Positions 26,507 to 36,246 are shown, counted from the first letter of the stretch. The stretch: 50,919 nt of DNA from Flammeovirgaceae bacterium UBA2786 (GCA_002352225.1 DEIA01000036.1:46440-97358); one strand, 5' to 3'. The notes: generated by a model from the sequence alone, not told the origin. Translations and numbers: made by a program.

Positions 26507-27520
26507 GTGTTTACCCCAGCAAGAAATCTCGCATTTGACATCGGCAACAATAATACGTTGCTGACTGATCAACATAACATTTTGCTTTCGCAACCTTCGG
26601 TGCTGGTCATTAATGAACTGAACCAAAAAGTAGAGGCCATTGGCGAAAAGGCTTTTGAAATGTTGGAGAAAACCCATACAAACCTAAAATCGGTAAAGCC
26701 TTTAAAGGGTGGGGTTATTTCTGATGGTGAGTCTGCCAAAAAAATGGTAAAAGAGCTGGTGGATAAGGTTGGAAAACCAACGCTTTTAAGTGGTGGATTT
26801 AACTACCTGATTTCAGGTGTTCCGTTTGATACCACCCCGGTTGAAAAGCGCGCCTTACGGGATACCCTTGAACAATTTACGGCCCGCCACACACACCTTG
26901 TGCACGAACCATTGGCTGCAGCTTTAGGTATGGGTCTGAATATTCAGGAGCCCGAAGGAAAATTTGTAGTTGACATTGGAGGAGGTATAACCGAAGTTGT
27001 GGTAATCTCCCTTTCAGGAGTTGCCGCATTTCAATCGATACGCGTAGCGGGTGATGCCATGGATGAAGAAATTCAGGATTACTTCAGGCGGGTTTACAAC
27101 CTGGCTATTGGATTAAAAACAGCCGAACAGGTAAAGAAAAAAATAGGCTGCGTGTTTGAACCGGTTGCATCCGATGATGAAAATCTTTTAGTAAAAGGTA
27201 AAGATCTTATTGAAGGGGTGCCCGTAAGTAAAGCTATTACACAGACTGAATTATGCCGGGTATTGGAAAGACCGTTTAAGCAGATTGAACAGTGTATTCA
27301 CCAATCGCTGGAAATTTGCCCACCCGAGTTGGCTGCTGATATTTACCGCAGCGGCATCTATGTTACCGGAGGTAATGCTGTACTAAAAGGATTATCTGAA
27401 CGAATGAGTAAAATTTTCAAATTACCGGTTCACATCGACCCCCAGGCTTTGTTTTCCGTTAGCCGGGGTGTTCGTTCAATTTTGTCGGCCCCTACAAAAT
27501 ACAAAGCAATTTTGATGTGA
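26507..27520 (+). CDS. mreB: MreB-family actin-like protein
   Basis: The GTG at 26507 gives 337 aa beginning (M)FTPARNLAFDIGNNNTLL, the usual MreB opening. The frame is open to 26387, but the promoter lies within that extension. Actin-fold ATP-binding signatures are FDIGNNNTLL (phosphate 1), VDIGGGITEVVVIS (phosphate 2) and VTGGNAVLKGL (adenosine). MreB polymers on the inner membrane guide lateral wall synthesis. It stands alone without mreC, mreD, pbp2 or rodA, and its glycine-poor phosphate-1 loop (GNNNT) differs from the usual GTANT. A second, specialised MreB paralogue is therefore possible. Confidence 0.85.
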   Translation: MFTPARNLAFDIGNNNTLLTDQHNILLSQPSVLVINELNQKVEAIGEKAFEMLEKTHTNLKSVKPLKGGVISDGESAKKMVKELVDKVGKPTLLSGGFNYLISGVPFDTTPVEKRALRDTLEQFTARHTHLVHEPLAAALGMGLNIQEPEGKFVVDIGGGITEVVVISLSGVAAFQSIRVAGDAMDEEIQDYFRRVYNLAIGLKTAEQVKKKIGCVFEPVASDDENLLVKGKDLIEGVPVSKAITQTELCRVLERPFKQIEQCIHQSLEICPPELAADIYRSGIYVTGGNAVLKGLSERMSKIFKLPVHIDPQALFSVSRGVRSILSAPTKYKAILM

Positions 27521-27529
27521 GCACTTAGA

Positions 27530-27557
27530 ACATAACGCACAGTGCACATAGAATTTT
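27530..27557. repeat. acataacgcaca spacer word between convergent mreB-like and maeB genes
   Basis: The 12-bp word acataacgcaca at 27530-27541 recurs at 46112-46123. Here it is followed by gtgcacatag and a T-tract (about 27554-27560), so the spacer may terminate the plus-strand mreB-like transcript. Confidence 0.4.
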
Positions 27558-27574
27558 TTTAAACCCTCTCTATT

Positions 27575-29854
27575 TTACAACCGGTTATTCTGATTGTGCA
27601 TTTGTGCATCTACCACTGCAATTGCTGCCATACTGATAATATCGCGAATCGAGCTTCCTAATTGCAAAATATGAACGGGTTTTTTCATCCCAAGCAAGAT
27701 TGGTCCGATAGCTTCCGCTCCACCAATTTCCATTAACAACTTATACGCAATGTTGCCTGCCGTGAGATTAGGAAATATGAGTGTGTTTGCTCCTTCTTTT
27801 GCCAAAGCACTGAATGGGAAAATCTGGCTTTGAATTTCTGTGTCAAACGCCACGTTGGCCTGTATGTCGCCATCCACAATCAGATCTGGATATTTTTGTT
27901 TAGCAAGACGCACGGCTTCACTGGCTTTTTCAGGGATAGGACCCTTGCTCGATCCAAAATTGGAATACGATAGCATAGCCACTCTCGGCTCTATATCAAA
28001 GAATTTAACACCCCGTGCAGCCAATCCAATGATTTCAACCAGATCGTTCACATTCGGATCCACATTTACCGTACAATCCGCAAAAAAGAATGTGCCTTTC
28101 TTATTCATAATAATGTACATGCCGGCTACGCGGTTCACCCCTTCGGCCATACCAATAATCTGCAACGAGGGTAAAATGGTTTTGGGGTAATCTTTTGTAA
28201 GTCCCGATATCAAGGCATCGGCTTCGCCAAACTCTACCATCATTGCACCAAACGCATTACGGTCGCGCATAACACGCTCTGCATCTTTATAGGCTATACC
28301 TTTGCGTTGTCTTTTCTGATGATATGCCTTTGCAAATTTTTCGGTACGCTCTTTCTCTTCACGTGGGTCTACGATTTTGCACTCACTTAAATCGAGCCCG
28401 TGTTCTTGTATTAATCGTTCTATATCGGTGCGGCTTCCCAGCAAAATGGGGTACGCTATTTTTTCGTCTTGTAGTACTTGTGCCGCTTTAAGAATTTTTG
28501 GATGATCGGCCTCAGCAAATACAATGTGTTTTGGGTTTTGCTTGGCTCTGTCAATAATGCGTGCTGTAAGTTTCTGATCAATCCCTACACGCTTTAACAA
28601 ATCCTGATGATATTGGCCCCAATCAGTAATGGGGTTGCGTGCCATACCAGAGTCCATTGCAGCCTTTGCCACGGCCGGAGAAACCGTAGTAATCAACCGC
28701 GGATCAAGTGGCTTGGGAATAAGGTAGTCTCGCCCAAACTGAATACGATCAATACCATAAGCCTGAAACACAATATCGGGCACTGGTTCTTTTGCTAATG
28801 CAGCTAAAGCATGAACGGCCGCCAGTTTCATCGCTTCATTAATTTCAGTTGCGCGCACATCTAACGCCCCTCTGAAAATGTAAGGGAACCCCAGCACATT
28901 GTTTACCTGGTTGGGATGATCGCTTCGCCCGGTACCCATAATTAAATCCGGTCGGGTTTTCATTGCCAGTGCATAACTAATTTCCGGGTTTGGATTAGCC
29001 AATGCAAAAACGATCGGGTCTTTTGCCATGCTAAGCACATCTTCGGGTGTAATGGCATCCGCCACCGATAAACCCACAAACACATCGCAGCCCTTCATGG
29101 CTTCCTGCAGGGTATTAAGCTTACGCTTTGTGATGAACTCTGTTTTAGTAACATCCAGATTGGTACGCGATGTATTGATCACGCCTTTACTATCGCACAT
29201 GATCAGGTTCTCTTTCTTTAACCCTAATGCCAGATAAAGTCTGGAACATGAAACCGCTGCTGCCCCGGCTCCATTAACTACTAATATAATTTCATCAATC
29301 TTTTTTCCTACAATTTCAAGTGCATTGAGTAATGCTGCGCTGGATATAATGGCTGTTCCATGCTGGTCATCATGCATAATGGGAATGTGCATTTTCTCAC
29401 GCAACTCCGTTTCAATCTTAAAGCATTCCGGGGCTTTTATATCTTCCAGGTTAACCCCACCAAAGGTTGGTTCAAGGGCTTTTACAATTTTTATAAACGC
29501 GTCCGGGTCTTCTTCATCAATTTCAATATCGAAACTATCAATGCCTGCATATTTTTTAAAGAGAACCGCTTTACCTTCCATTACTGGTTTGGCCGCTTCA
29601 GGACCAATGTTGCCTAAGCCAAGTACAGCTGTACCATTAGAAATTACTGCTACCAGGTTCCCTTTAGATGTGTACTTATACACATCATCTTTATTGGCTG
29701 CAATTTCTTTACAGGGTTCGGCTACACCGGGCGAGTAAGCCAATGCCAGATCAAGTTGTGTGCTTAACATTTTGGTAGGCACTACTTCAACTTTGCCGGG
29801 TTGGCCCTGGGTGTGGTAATTCAGTGCGTCTTGTTTACGGATTTTTATCGACAT
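27575..29854 (-). CDS. maeB: NADP-dependent malic enzyme with phosphotransacetylase-like domain
   Basis: The ATG at 29854 (MSIKIRKQDALNYH) gives 759 aa, normal for MaeB-type fusions. The malic N-domain (SPGVAEPCKEIA, GLGNIGPEAAKPVMEGK) and NAD-binding domain (VNGAGAAAVSC) fill residues 1-420. A C-terminal PTA-like domain follows from about 430 (IVFAEADHPKILKAAQ onward). The enzyme decarboxylates malate to pyruvate with NADP reduction; the PTA-like part is regulatory and binds acetyl-CoA in known homologues. It is convergent with the mreB-like gene. Confidence 0.95.
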   Translation of the reverse strand: MSIKIRKQDALNYHTQGQPGKVEVVPTKMLSTQLDLALAYSPGVAEPCKEIAANKDDVYKYTSKGNLVAVISNGTAVLGLGNIGPEAAKPVMEGKAVLFKKYAGIDSFDIEIDEEDPDAFIKIVKALEPTFGGVNLEDIKAPECFKIETELREKMHIPIMHDDQHGTAIISSAALLNALEIVGKKIDEIILVVNGAGAAAVSCSRLYLALGLKKENLIMCDSKGVINTSRTNLDVTKTEFITKRKLNTLQEAMKGCDVFVGLSVADAITPEDVLSMAKDPIVFALANPNPEISYALAMKTRPDLIMGTGRSDHPNQVNNVLGFPYIFRGALDVRATEINEAMKLAAVHALAALAKEPVPDIVFQAYGIDRIQFGRDYLIPKPLDPRLITTVSPAVAKAAMDSGMARNPITDWGQYHQDLLKRVGIDQKLTARIIDRAKQNPKHIVFAEADHPKILKAAQVLQDEKIAYPILLGSRTDIERLIQEHGLDLSECKIVDPREEKERTEKFAKAYHQKRQRKGIAYKDAERVMRDRNAFGAMMVEFGEADALISGLTKDYPKTILPSLQIIGMAEGVNRVAGMYIIMNKKGTFFFADCTVNVDPNVNDLVEIIGLAARGVKFFDIEPRVAMLSYSNFGSSKGPIPEKASEAVRLAKQKYPDLIVDGDIQANVAFDTEIQSQIFPFSALAKEGANTLIFPNLTAGNIAYKLLMEIGGAEAIGPILLGMKKPVHILQLGSSIRDIISMAAIAVVDAQMHNQNNRL

Positions 29855-29956
29855 ACAAATTAGATTAAGTCCTTGGGCAAGCAAGTTACAATCTAACTAT
29901 CAGGAATGAGGTATCCTTGGGTAGAATTTATCAACAGAAATACGGTTTCACCAACG

Positions 29957-31033
29957 TTAGGCAGGAGTAATTTCGTTGCTTGTTTTAAACGTATATAGGA
30001 TAGTCTCCAGTTCACGTATAATTTCGCGCTGGTCTTTACCCGGGCAAAAGGTAAATCCTTCAATATAGTACAGCATACCCTGGGGTTCATCTACAAAAAT
30101 AAATGAGATAAAGGGCCCCCCCATGGTTAGGTTGTTGGTTTTCCACAACCCTCTCATTTCAACTGCGTACTTCTTATTGAAGCTGATCTCGCGGGTAATA
30201 ACCGGTTTATACGGGACTGTGGTTTCTGTAAGCAGGTGTGTCTCCAGTCTATCCGGATCTTCAAAAAGGTATTTCTTGCAAATGGCATCGCGAAATGCAA
30301 TTAAACTATCCTTTGCAAATTGAGTTTGCGAGGTGTACTTCTTACGCGCAATAAAAATATCTTTATCATCGTGTGCGTTAATCTGACGTGCCCAGAAAAA
30401 ATCAGGTTCCTGCTGAGCAACTTCGTATCCGAAAGGAATTTTCAATTCGCAATTAAATTCTTTTCGTAACATCGGTAGAATACCCTGAGGCTGCGCTGCT
30501 CTAAATAATGACTGAGTCAGTCGCTCGCGTTCGCGCAGATTGAAAAATTCTACCAACTTTACACGGTTTGCCTGTATGTGTTTAATTAATGCCTCTTCTG
30601 TTTGGGCAAACAGAAAAAGTACTTCCTGATTTTTAGCAAAAACATTTTGCACATTCTGACTGAATAGATTGGGATCGGCATTAATTTTCTCGAGCGATTC
30701 TGGTGTAAACGTAGCTCTGATTTGCCGTGCCCCTGCTGCCTTTTGATCGAATGATACAGCAAAGATCAGGTTTCTGCGCTGTTTCAACACAGAATTGAGC
30801 TTACGCGGATCAATCCATCGCATATGAAAAATGGCTTCTTTGCGGGGTAATCCTTCCATTTCGGCACTAAAAACAGAATCGAGGGTTCTGCCTAATGGGC
30901 CTTTCCATTGGGCTGAATCCATGATCAGAAAAATATCGCCCGGGCGGCCGGATGAGGGCGGTAGATTTTCGCTGCCGGGTTCTACACAGGCGGCCAGCAA
31001 TACGCTAAAAAGAACAGGAATAATATACTTCAT
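29957..31033 (-). CDS. DUF4837-family lipoprotein
   Basis: The ATG at 31033 (MKYIIPVLFSVLLAACVEPG) gives 358 aa with a lipobox at Cys16. The opening of the mature part, GRPGDIFLIMDSAQWKGPLG, and the late segment MRGLWKTNNLTMGGPF are typical of DUF4837, a Bacteroidota envelope family without known activity. It lies 46 bp after the MltD-like transglycosylase gene at the downstream end of the long envelope cluster, suggesting an outer-membrane or periplasmic role in the same process. No catalytic motif is evident. Confidence 0.82.
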   Translation of the reverse strand: MKYIIPVLFSVLLAACVEPGSENLPPSSGRPGDIFLIMDSAQWKGPLGRTLDSVFSAEMEGLPRKEAIFHMRWIDPRKLNSVLKQRRNLIFAVSFDQKAAGARQIRATFTPESLEKINADPNLFSQNVQNVFAKNQEVLFLFAQTEEALIKHIQANRVKLVEFFNLRERERLTQSLFRAAQPQGILPMLRKEFNCELKIPFGYEVAQQEPDFFWARQINAHDDKDIFIARKKYTSQTQFAKDSLIAFRDAICKKYLFEDPDRLETHLLTETTVPYKPVITREISFNKKYAVEMRGLWKTNNLTMGGPFISFIFVDEPQGMLYYIEGFTFCPGKDQREIIRELETILYTFKTSNEITPA

Positions 31034-31079
31034 GTAAACGCTATGCATCTGTAATTCAATCTGGGTGAAATGGTCACAA

Positions 31080-32483
31080 TTAACCTACAATAAGTTTTTG
31101 CCCGGGCTGAAGGCTATTACTTTTCAGGTTATTAAGGCTTTTGATTTTTTCAACGGTAAGCCCGGGTACTTTGCGCGAAATGTCCCACAGGGTATCACCT
31201 GGCTGTACAATGTATGTTTTGGTATCAGGCGGAAGTAAGACAGGTTCTGCAATTTTAGCCTGTACTGTTCTTTGAGCAGGTGCGTATACATTCAATTTCT
31301 GACCGGCATAAATCGTATTGGAACGAAGGTTGTTCCATTCTTTAAGGTCGTTTATACTTACTTTAAACCGCAGTGCAATTCCTCCCAGCACATCGCCCGA
31401 AGTAACGGTGTATACGGTAGGCACTCCATGTGTTGGTGTGGAAGCATACATCATTACAGCCGATTCTTTTTTTCCTACCCGCATGGCCGAATCCAGAATA
31501 GCCACCCGGTTAGAGTCCAGTTTTTCCTTAGCAAAAACCGGAATTTTTACGGCATACGTTTTACCGTTACCGGGAATGATATTGTGGCGAATGCTGGGAT
31601 TGAGTTTCTGCAAATCTTCCAGGCAGGTGTTGGTAAGTTTTGCTAATGTGCCCAGGTGCAAATGATGGTTTACTGATATTGTATCGTAGGGTGGAAGTTT
31701 TTCTCGAGCAGTCTCCACCAGATTATGTTGCTCTGTATAATTCATAGCGTAAATAATCGCAATGAATTGTGGTACATACGCACGGGTTTCGCGGGGCAGG
31801 TGTGGGTAAACTTCCCAAAATGATTTTTTGTAGCCCGATCTTCTTACTGCTTTACGCACTGTACCGGGGCCAGAGTTATAGGCTGCCAGGGCAAGTTCCC
31901 AATTGCCAAAGATGGTGTACAGTTGTGAAAGATACCGGCATGCAGCCTCCGTAGATTTTTCCGGATCCATCCGATCATCAATGTACCAATCTGTTTGCAA
32001 ATCAAAGTAGCGGCCCGTACCCGACATAAATTGCCAAAGGCCCACCGCACGCGCACGTGAAATAGCACGCGGATTAAGCCCTGATTCAATGATGGAAAGA
32101 TATTTTAACTCATCGGGCAGGTTATATTTTGCGAGGTACCGCTCGAACAATGGAAAGTATAGATCTTTCTTTCGTTGCATGGCCCGCGTATAATCGCGGT
32201 TACGCACAGTAAAGTAATCGATAAACCCATGCACGGTTATGTTATAGGTAAGGGGTATCTGTTGCTGGATGCAGGCTAACCGGTCGCTTAATAATTCGGG
32301 CGTATCATCTCCGGGAATAAACTCTATATCGGTAGGGAAAACCGGCATTACTTCTACTGTGTCCTCTTCTACTGTAAAAGCAAGTGTATCGGTAACCGGT
32401 AAATACAATGTGTCGGGCACTGACTCTTGAGCCCATAAAGGAAGAACAAGCACACTCAACACTAAAACTACAAATGCTTTCAT
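31080..32483 (-). CDS. mltD: MltD-like lytic transglycosylase with LysM repeats
   Basis: The product is 467 aa with a signal peptide (MKAFVVLVLSVLVLPLWAQE). The SLT domain spans about residues 120-240, with catalytic Glu133 in IIESGLNP and the GLWQFMSGTGRYF and AYNSGPG motifs. Two clear LysM repeats lie near residues 355-405 and 424-467, and a degenerate third may lie near 285-330. The enzyme cleaves peptidoglycan glycan strands to 1,6-anhydroMurNAc ends in the periplasm. It is 26 bp after gatA. Confidence 0.93.
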   Translation of the reverse strand: MKAFVVLVLSVLVLPLWAQESVPDTLYLPVTDTLAFTVEEDTVEVMPVFPTDIEFIPGDDTPELLSDRLACIQQQIPLTYNITVHGFIDYFTVRNRDYTRAMQRKKDLYFPLFERYLAKYNLPDELKYLSIIESGLNPRAISRARAVGLWQFMSGTGRYFDLQTDWYIDDRMDPEKSTEAACRYLSQLYTIFGNWELALAAYNSGPGTVRKAVRRSGYKKSFWEVYPHLPRETRAYVPQFIAIIYAMNYTEQHNLVETAREKLPPYDTISVNHHLHLGTLAKLTNTCLEDLQKLNPSIRHNIIPGNGKTYAVKIPVFAKEKLDSNRVAILDSAMRVGKKESAVMMYASTPTHGVPTVYTVTSGDVLGGIALRFKVSINDLKEWNNLRSNTIYAGQKLNVYAPAQRTVQAKIAEPVLLPPDTKTYIVQPGDTLWDISRKVPGLTVEKIKSLNNLKSNSLQPGQKLIVG

Positions 32484-32509
32484 TATTCCTGGTTTTTAAA
32501 CCACAACAA

Positions 32510-33934
32510 TTACGCTAAGGTCTGAATTACCTTCGAGAACTGAAAGAGGCCGGCTTCATCAAAGTCGTTGGCCGTAATCTGCAGTCCAATAGGCAACCCC
32601 TGGTTATCTTTACCACAAGGAACCGAAATAGCAGGAACCCCTGCCACATTAGCATGAACGGAAAACAAATCTGCTAAATACATTTCCACCGGATTATTTG
32701 TGTGTTCTCCTATCTTAAATGCCGTGGTGGGTGTGGTAGGAGATAAGATAAAATCGTATTGGGTTAGAATTCGTTTGGTTTGCTCGCGAATCAGGCGTCT
32801 TACTTTTTGTGCCTGAGTATAATAGGCATCGTAATAGCTTGCACTTAGTACAAATGTTCCTAACAAAATTCTTCGCTGTACTTCACTACCAAAACCTTCG
32901 GCCCGGGTTTTCTTATACATGGATTGCAAATCGGTTGTGTTTGGACTACGGTGCCCGAAGCGCACACCATCATACCGCGACAGATTTGAACTGGCTTCTG
33001 CTGTTGCCAGAATGTAATAGGTGGGCAATATATATTCGCTTAAGGCGAAATCAACTGCCTCTACTGTATGCCCTGCTGCCTTTAGCCGATCGATCTTTAC
33101 TTGAAGCGCTTCTTTTATTTCGGGTTGCACAGCGGTTGATTCCAATGCATCTTTAAGATAAGCAACGCTAAATTTTTTTGATGAAGGGTGCAAGGCCTCT
33201 TCAAAGTGTGGAACCGCCTGGCGCGAAACCGTGCTATCAAACTCATCAGCTCCAGCTATCACTTCCAGTACGCGGGCCATTGTTTCTAATGATTTTGAAA
33301 AGATACCAATACAATCAAAAGACGATCCGTATGCAATAAGGCCATGTCTGGAGATTCGGGAATAGGTAGGTTTTAATCCATAAATACCACAAAAGGCAGC
33401 GGGCTGCCGAACAGAGCCGCCCGTATCAGAACCTAAAGAAACATCGCACATATCGGCCATTACCGCCACGGCCGATCCGCCCGATGACCCACCCGATACA
33501 CGGGTATTATCGATGTCGTTTAAAACTGCACCAAAAGCAGAATTTTCATTGGAAGAACCCATTGCAAACTCATCGCAGTTTTGCCGGCCTATAATAATAG
33601 CATCTTCGGTAAGCAGGCGTTGCACTGCTGTGGCTGTAAATTTTGATGTAAACCCATTCAGAATTTTGCTGCTGGCCTGCAACGGATGATTTTCGTAGGC
33701 TAATACATCTTTAATTCCTACCACAAGGCCAGCCAGTTTACCTGCCGTACCCTGCTCAATTTTTTTATCAATTAAGCGGGCGCGGTCAAGTGCTTCGGTA
33801 TTAAACACGCTCAAAAAAGCATTGAGGTGTTTTTTGCTTTCAATGTTTTGCAGAAAACGAGTAACCCGATCCGTGCAGGATTGGGTGCCATTGTAGAGGT
33901 AATGATGTAAGCTTGTTAAGTTGGTAGAACTCAA
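32510..33934 (-). CDS. gatA: Asp-tRNA(Asn)/Glu-tRNA(Gln) amidotransferase subunit A
   Basis: The product is 474 aa and starts with TTG, 3 bp after the tatA stop. The amidase-signature triad is Lys75 (GIKDVL), cis-Ser150 (GGSSGGSA) and nucleophile Ser174 (GSDTGGSVRQP); the 24-residue spacing of the serines matches GatA. The protein releases ammonia from glutamine for transamidation of mischarged tRNA with GatB and GatC, which are not in the window. Its place between tatA and mltD looks historical rather than functional. Confidence 0.94.
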   Translation of the reverse strand: MSSTNLTSLHHYLYNGTQSCTDRVTRFLQNIESKKHLNAFLSVFNTEALDRARLIDKKIEQGTAGKLAGLVVGIKDVLAYENHPLQASSKILNGFTSKFTATAVQRLLTEDAIIIGRQNCDEFAMGSSNENSAFGAVLNDIDNTRVSGGSSGGSAVAVMADMCDVSLGSDTGGSVRQPAAFCGIYGLKPTYSRISRHGLIAYGSSFDCIGIFSKSLETMARVLEVIAGADEFDSTVSRQAVPHFEEALHPSSKKFSVAYLKDALESTAVQPEIKEALQVKIDRLKAAGHTVEAVDFALSEYILPTYYILATAEASSNLSRYDGVRFGHRSPNTTDLQSMYKKTRAEGFGSEVQRRILLGTFVLSASYYDAYYTQAQKVRRLIREQTKRILTQYDFILSPTTPTTAFKIGEHTNNPVEMYLADLFSVHANVAGVPAISVPCGKDNQGLPIGLQITANDFDEAGLFQFSKVIQTLA

Positions 33935-33937
33935 TGC

Positions 33938-34147
33938 TTACTTCTCTTCAATCTTCGGTACTTCTTTACCGGCATCGTCTACCTCTTTCTTTACGTCCTT
34001 AACAGCATCTTTGAATTCGCGAAAGCCTTTACCTAAACCTTTTGCAAACTCAGGAATCTTTTTGGCACCAAAGAAAATCAGCACGAACAAACCGATTACC
34101 ACCCACTCGCCCATTCCGGGCATCCCTATCAAAAGAATTGCGCTCAT
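33938..34147 (-). CDS. tatA: Twin-arginine translocase subunit TatA/TatE
   Basis: The product is 69 aa. A short N-terminal segment leads to one membrane helix (about residues 14-26, EWVVIGLFVLIFFGAKK), then the hinge phenylalanine/glycine zone (KKIPEFAKGLGKGFREF), an amphipathic helix and a charged tail. This is the standard TatA layout. TatA oligomers form the pore for folded twin-arginine substrates; tatC is not nearby. A weak TATCTTTA box (minus strand, 34173-34166) sits upstream in the 109-bp gap after the EnvC-like gene, so it may start its own transcript. Confidence 0.93.
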   Translation of the reverse strand: MSAILLIGMPGMGEWVVIGLFVLIFFGAKKIPEFAKGLGKGFREFKDAVKDVKKEVDDAGKEVPKIEEK

Positions 34148-34256
34148 AGTAAAATATTAAGTGTGTAAAGATAGAGAATTATGAATAAATGAACAGCCAC
34201 AAAGCTTTTTGTTATATCTGATTATGGACGTAAAACCCCGATTTATACCGTTTAAC

Positions 34257-35471
34257 CTAATTTCGAAGCCATTCCTGGGGGTTAAGGGCATCGAAGTTTT
34301 TACGAATCTGAAAACGAAGTTCAGAAATACCTTCTCCGTTGGCTACTACAGTGCCTATATTTTGATTGGTACTAACCTGCTGGCCCTGTTTTACCGTAAT
34401 ATCTTTTAACCCCGTGTACACTGTAAAATAATCGCCATGCTTAATAATGATTGTATTTCCCATACCAGGAGTAAAGGCTACCCGGCTAACTTCACCATTA
34501 AAAATTGATTTAACCTCCTCTCCCTGCCGGGTTTGAATATTTACACCGTCATTCTGAATTATAATCCCCTTTAACACCGGGTGTGCTTGCCGTCCAAATC
34601 CTTGCGATACAAAGCCAGATACCGGCCAGGGAAATTTATTTTTATTATCAGCAAATGATGCGGAGAGTGCAACAGCTGCTTCTGATACTTCTCTATTGCT
34701 ATTGCTTTTATTTCTTTCTCTTTCGCGGGCCTCCCGTGCTGCCTTTTCCAACTCTTCTTTAATGATTTTAGCAATCAGGTTATCTAATTCTGCTACCGCC
34801 TTGCGGGTAGTTTCCAGATCTTTGCGTAGTTGTTTTTCCTGTTTCTCGAGGTTTCGCACCAACGTGCGTTGCTTTTGTTTCAGGTTGGTTAGTTCTCTGT
34901 TTTCTTTCAGCTCATCGTTGAGTAGTGCATTTTTCTCACCTCGTTTTATTTGAGTAATTCGTACCTGCTCGGTTAAAATATCGTGCACTTTTTCAATTGC
35001 CACAACCTGATCTTGCCGGGCTTTTCCATACTGCTCCATATACTTCAGGCGCATCATTAACTGATCGAACGATTGCGCTGAGAATAAGAAGGTGAGTTTA
35101 TCTACTTTGCCGCTTGCCTTTTGGGCCGCAAAAAGCATAGTAGCATATTCTTCTTTCAACTTTTTGAGGTCGCGTTCCAGGGCAACAATAATCTGATTGT
35201 TTTCGCCTATATCGTAATCCAGCAGGGAAACTTCGCTTTGTATAGCTTTAATAAGAGATTCTTGTTGGAGTATGCGTTGGTTAAGGGCTGTAAGTTCTCC
35301 TAACGAATTTTTCTTTTGTTCCCCCGTCTCGTCCAGAATGCGCTCAGTCTCTTTTATTTTCTCTAAGTTTCGTTGCTTTTCGCGCTGAAGTTGAGATTTG
35401 GTTTTCTGCGCCTGTACCGAAAAACTCAGAACAAATAATACGGCAAACGCTACAAATTTACCTGCGGTCAT
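34257..35471 (-). CDS. envC: EnvC-like murein hydrolase activator (coiled coil plus degenerate LytM domain)
   Basis: The product is 404 aa with a signal peptide ending near VQAQKTKSQ. Two long coiled-coil stretches (about residues 22-120 and 150-250) precede a C-terminal M23/LytM domain (about 285-404). The zinc ligands expected of active M23 enzymes are absent: the HxGxD position reads QNDGVN, the HxH region reads TGL, and the final position is RFQ. EnvC has the same architecture and loss, and acts by activating amidases at the division site. The start overlaps the DUF4292 gene by 14 bp. Confidence 0.9.
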   Translation of the reverse strand: MTAGKFVAFAVLFVLSFSVQAQKTKSQLQREKQRNLEKIKETERILDETGEQKKNSLGELTALNQRILQQESLIKAIQSEVSLLDYDIGENNQIIVALERDLKKLKEEYATMLFAAQKASGKVDKLTFLFSAQSFDQLMMRLKYMEQYGKARQDQVVAIEKVHDILTEQVRITQIKRGEKNALLNDELKENRELTNLKQKQRTLVRNLEKQEKQLRKDLETTRKAVAELDNLIAKIIKEELEKAAREARERERNKSNSNREVSEAAVALSASFADNKNKFPWPVSGFVSQGFGRQAHPVLKGIIIQNDGVNIQTRQGEEVKSIFNGEVSRVAFTPGMGNTIIIKHGDYFTVYTGLKDITVKQGQQVSTNQNIGTVVANGEGISELRFQIRKNFDALNPQEWLRN

Positions 35472-36213
35472 ATCGCTTGGGGATATTGAATGGGAATTTC
35501 AATTCCTTATCACCAATTTCTATTTTGTTGTACTCGAAAGTAATGGTGTTACTAATTAAACCCGCTGTTGTTTTGTAGAATACGCTTACTACTCCGTTAT
35601 ACGGAAGGTTTTTTTCGCCTAATGGCTGAAAGTTGGCATATTCCAGTTTTAGTTTGTTGCTGGTATTCGATTCTACGAGTTCAACTTTTTCAATTTTACG
35701 AATAACCGGGTTAATTAAACTCTTGATGGATACTGAGTTTTCATGTTGAAGTAATACATCAAAATCACCTTCGCGGCCAATCTCATCCGTTGTTTGTTTA
35801 GCCCGTATCAGGTTGCCCAGCATAGCTGCCTCCAATACACCGTAATCAATCTTAAAATTAAAACGCTCTGATAGTTCTTTGTAATCAAATACATAATACT
35901 CTTTATCTACATTGCTAACCACCGTAATGGAGTCTTTGTTAATAAGAGCCTTGCCTCCCTGTACACCTACTACCGAGAAGGTCATCCAAATTACACTGTC
36001 TTTACGGATACGGATATTGGCCTTTACTTCGCGTTCGCGTTTCTCATCGCGAAACACCATACGGGCTTTACCGTGCATATAACCAAAATCAATTTCTTCT
36101 ATATCCAGCGTTTTAGGGGCTTCGGGTAACGATACTGTAGGTATGGTTTTGCGCTGACAGGCTTGTAAGAACACAAGTAATAGCAGGCCGAAAAGTAAAA
36201 TGTAACTACGCAT
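35458..36213 (-). CDS. DUF4292-family, LolB/LolA-like lipoprotein
   Basis: The ATG at 36213 (MRSYILLFGLLLLVFLQACQ) gives 251 aa with a lipobox at Cys19. The mature protein is rich in beta strands with alternating hydrophobic residues (RMVFRDEKREREVKANIRIRKDS). This is DUF4292, often compared with the half-barrel LolA/LolB lipid carriers. It likely sits on the outer membrane facing the periplasm. It overlaps the EnvC-like gene by 14 bp and follows the TPR gene by 33 bp, so the three are co-expressed. Lipid or lipoprotein binding is an inference. Confidence 0.85.
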   Translation of the reverse strand: MRSYILLFGLLLLVFLQACQRKTIPTVSLPEAPKTLDIEEIDFGYMHGKARMVFRDEKREREVKANIRIRKDSVIWMTFSVVGVQGGKALINKDSITVVSNVDKEYYVFDYKELSERFNFKIDYGVLEAAMLGNLIRAKQTTDEIGREGDFDVLLQHENSVSIKSLINPVIRKIEKVELVESNTSNKLKLEYANFQPLGEKNLPYNGVVSVFYKTTAGLISNTITFEYNKIEIGDKELKFPFNIPKRYDRR

Positions 36214-36246
36214 GCACACGGGAAATTAAAGCCACACAAAGGTAAA

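Noticed and set aside
29325..29738. Plus-strand 137-codon frame
   Set aside because: It lies antisense to the malic domain of maeB and reads as Ser/Ala-rich shadow sequence.
32809..33156. Plus-strand 115-codon frame rich in Leu, His and Arg
   Set aside because: It lies antisense inside gatA and has no supporting start region or domain.
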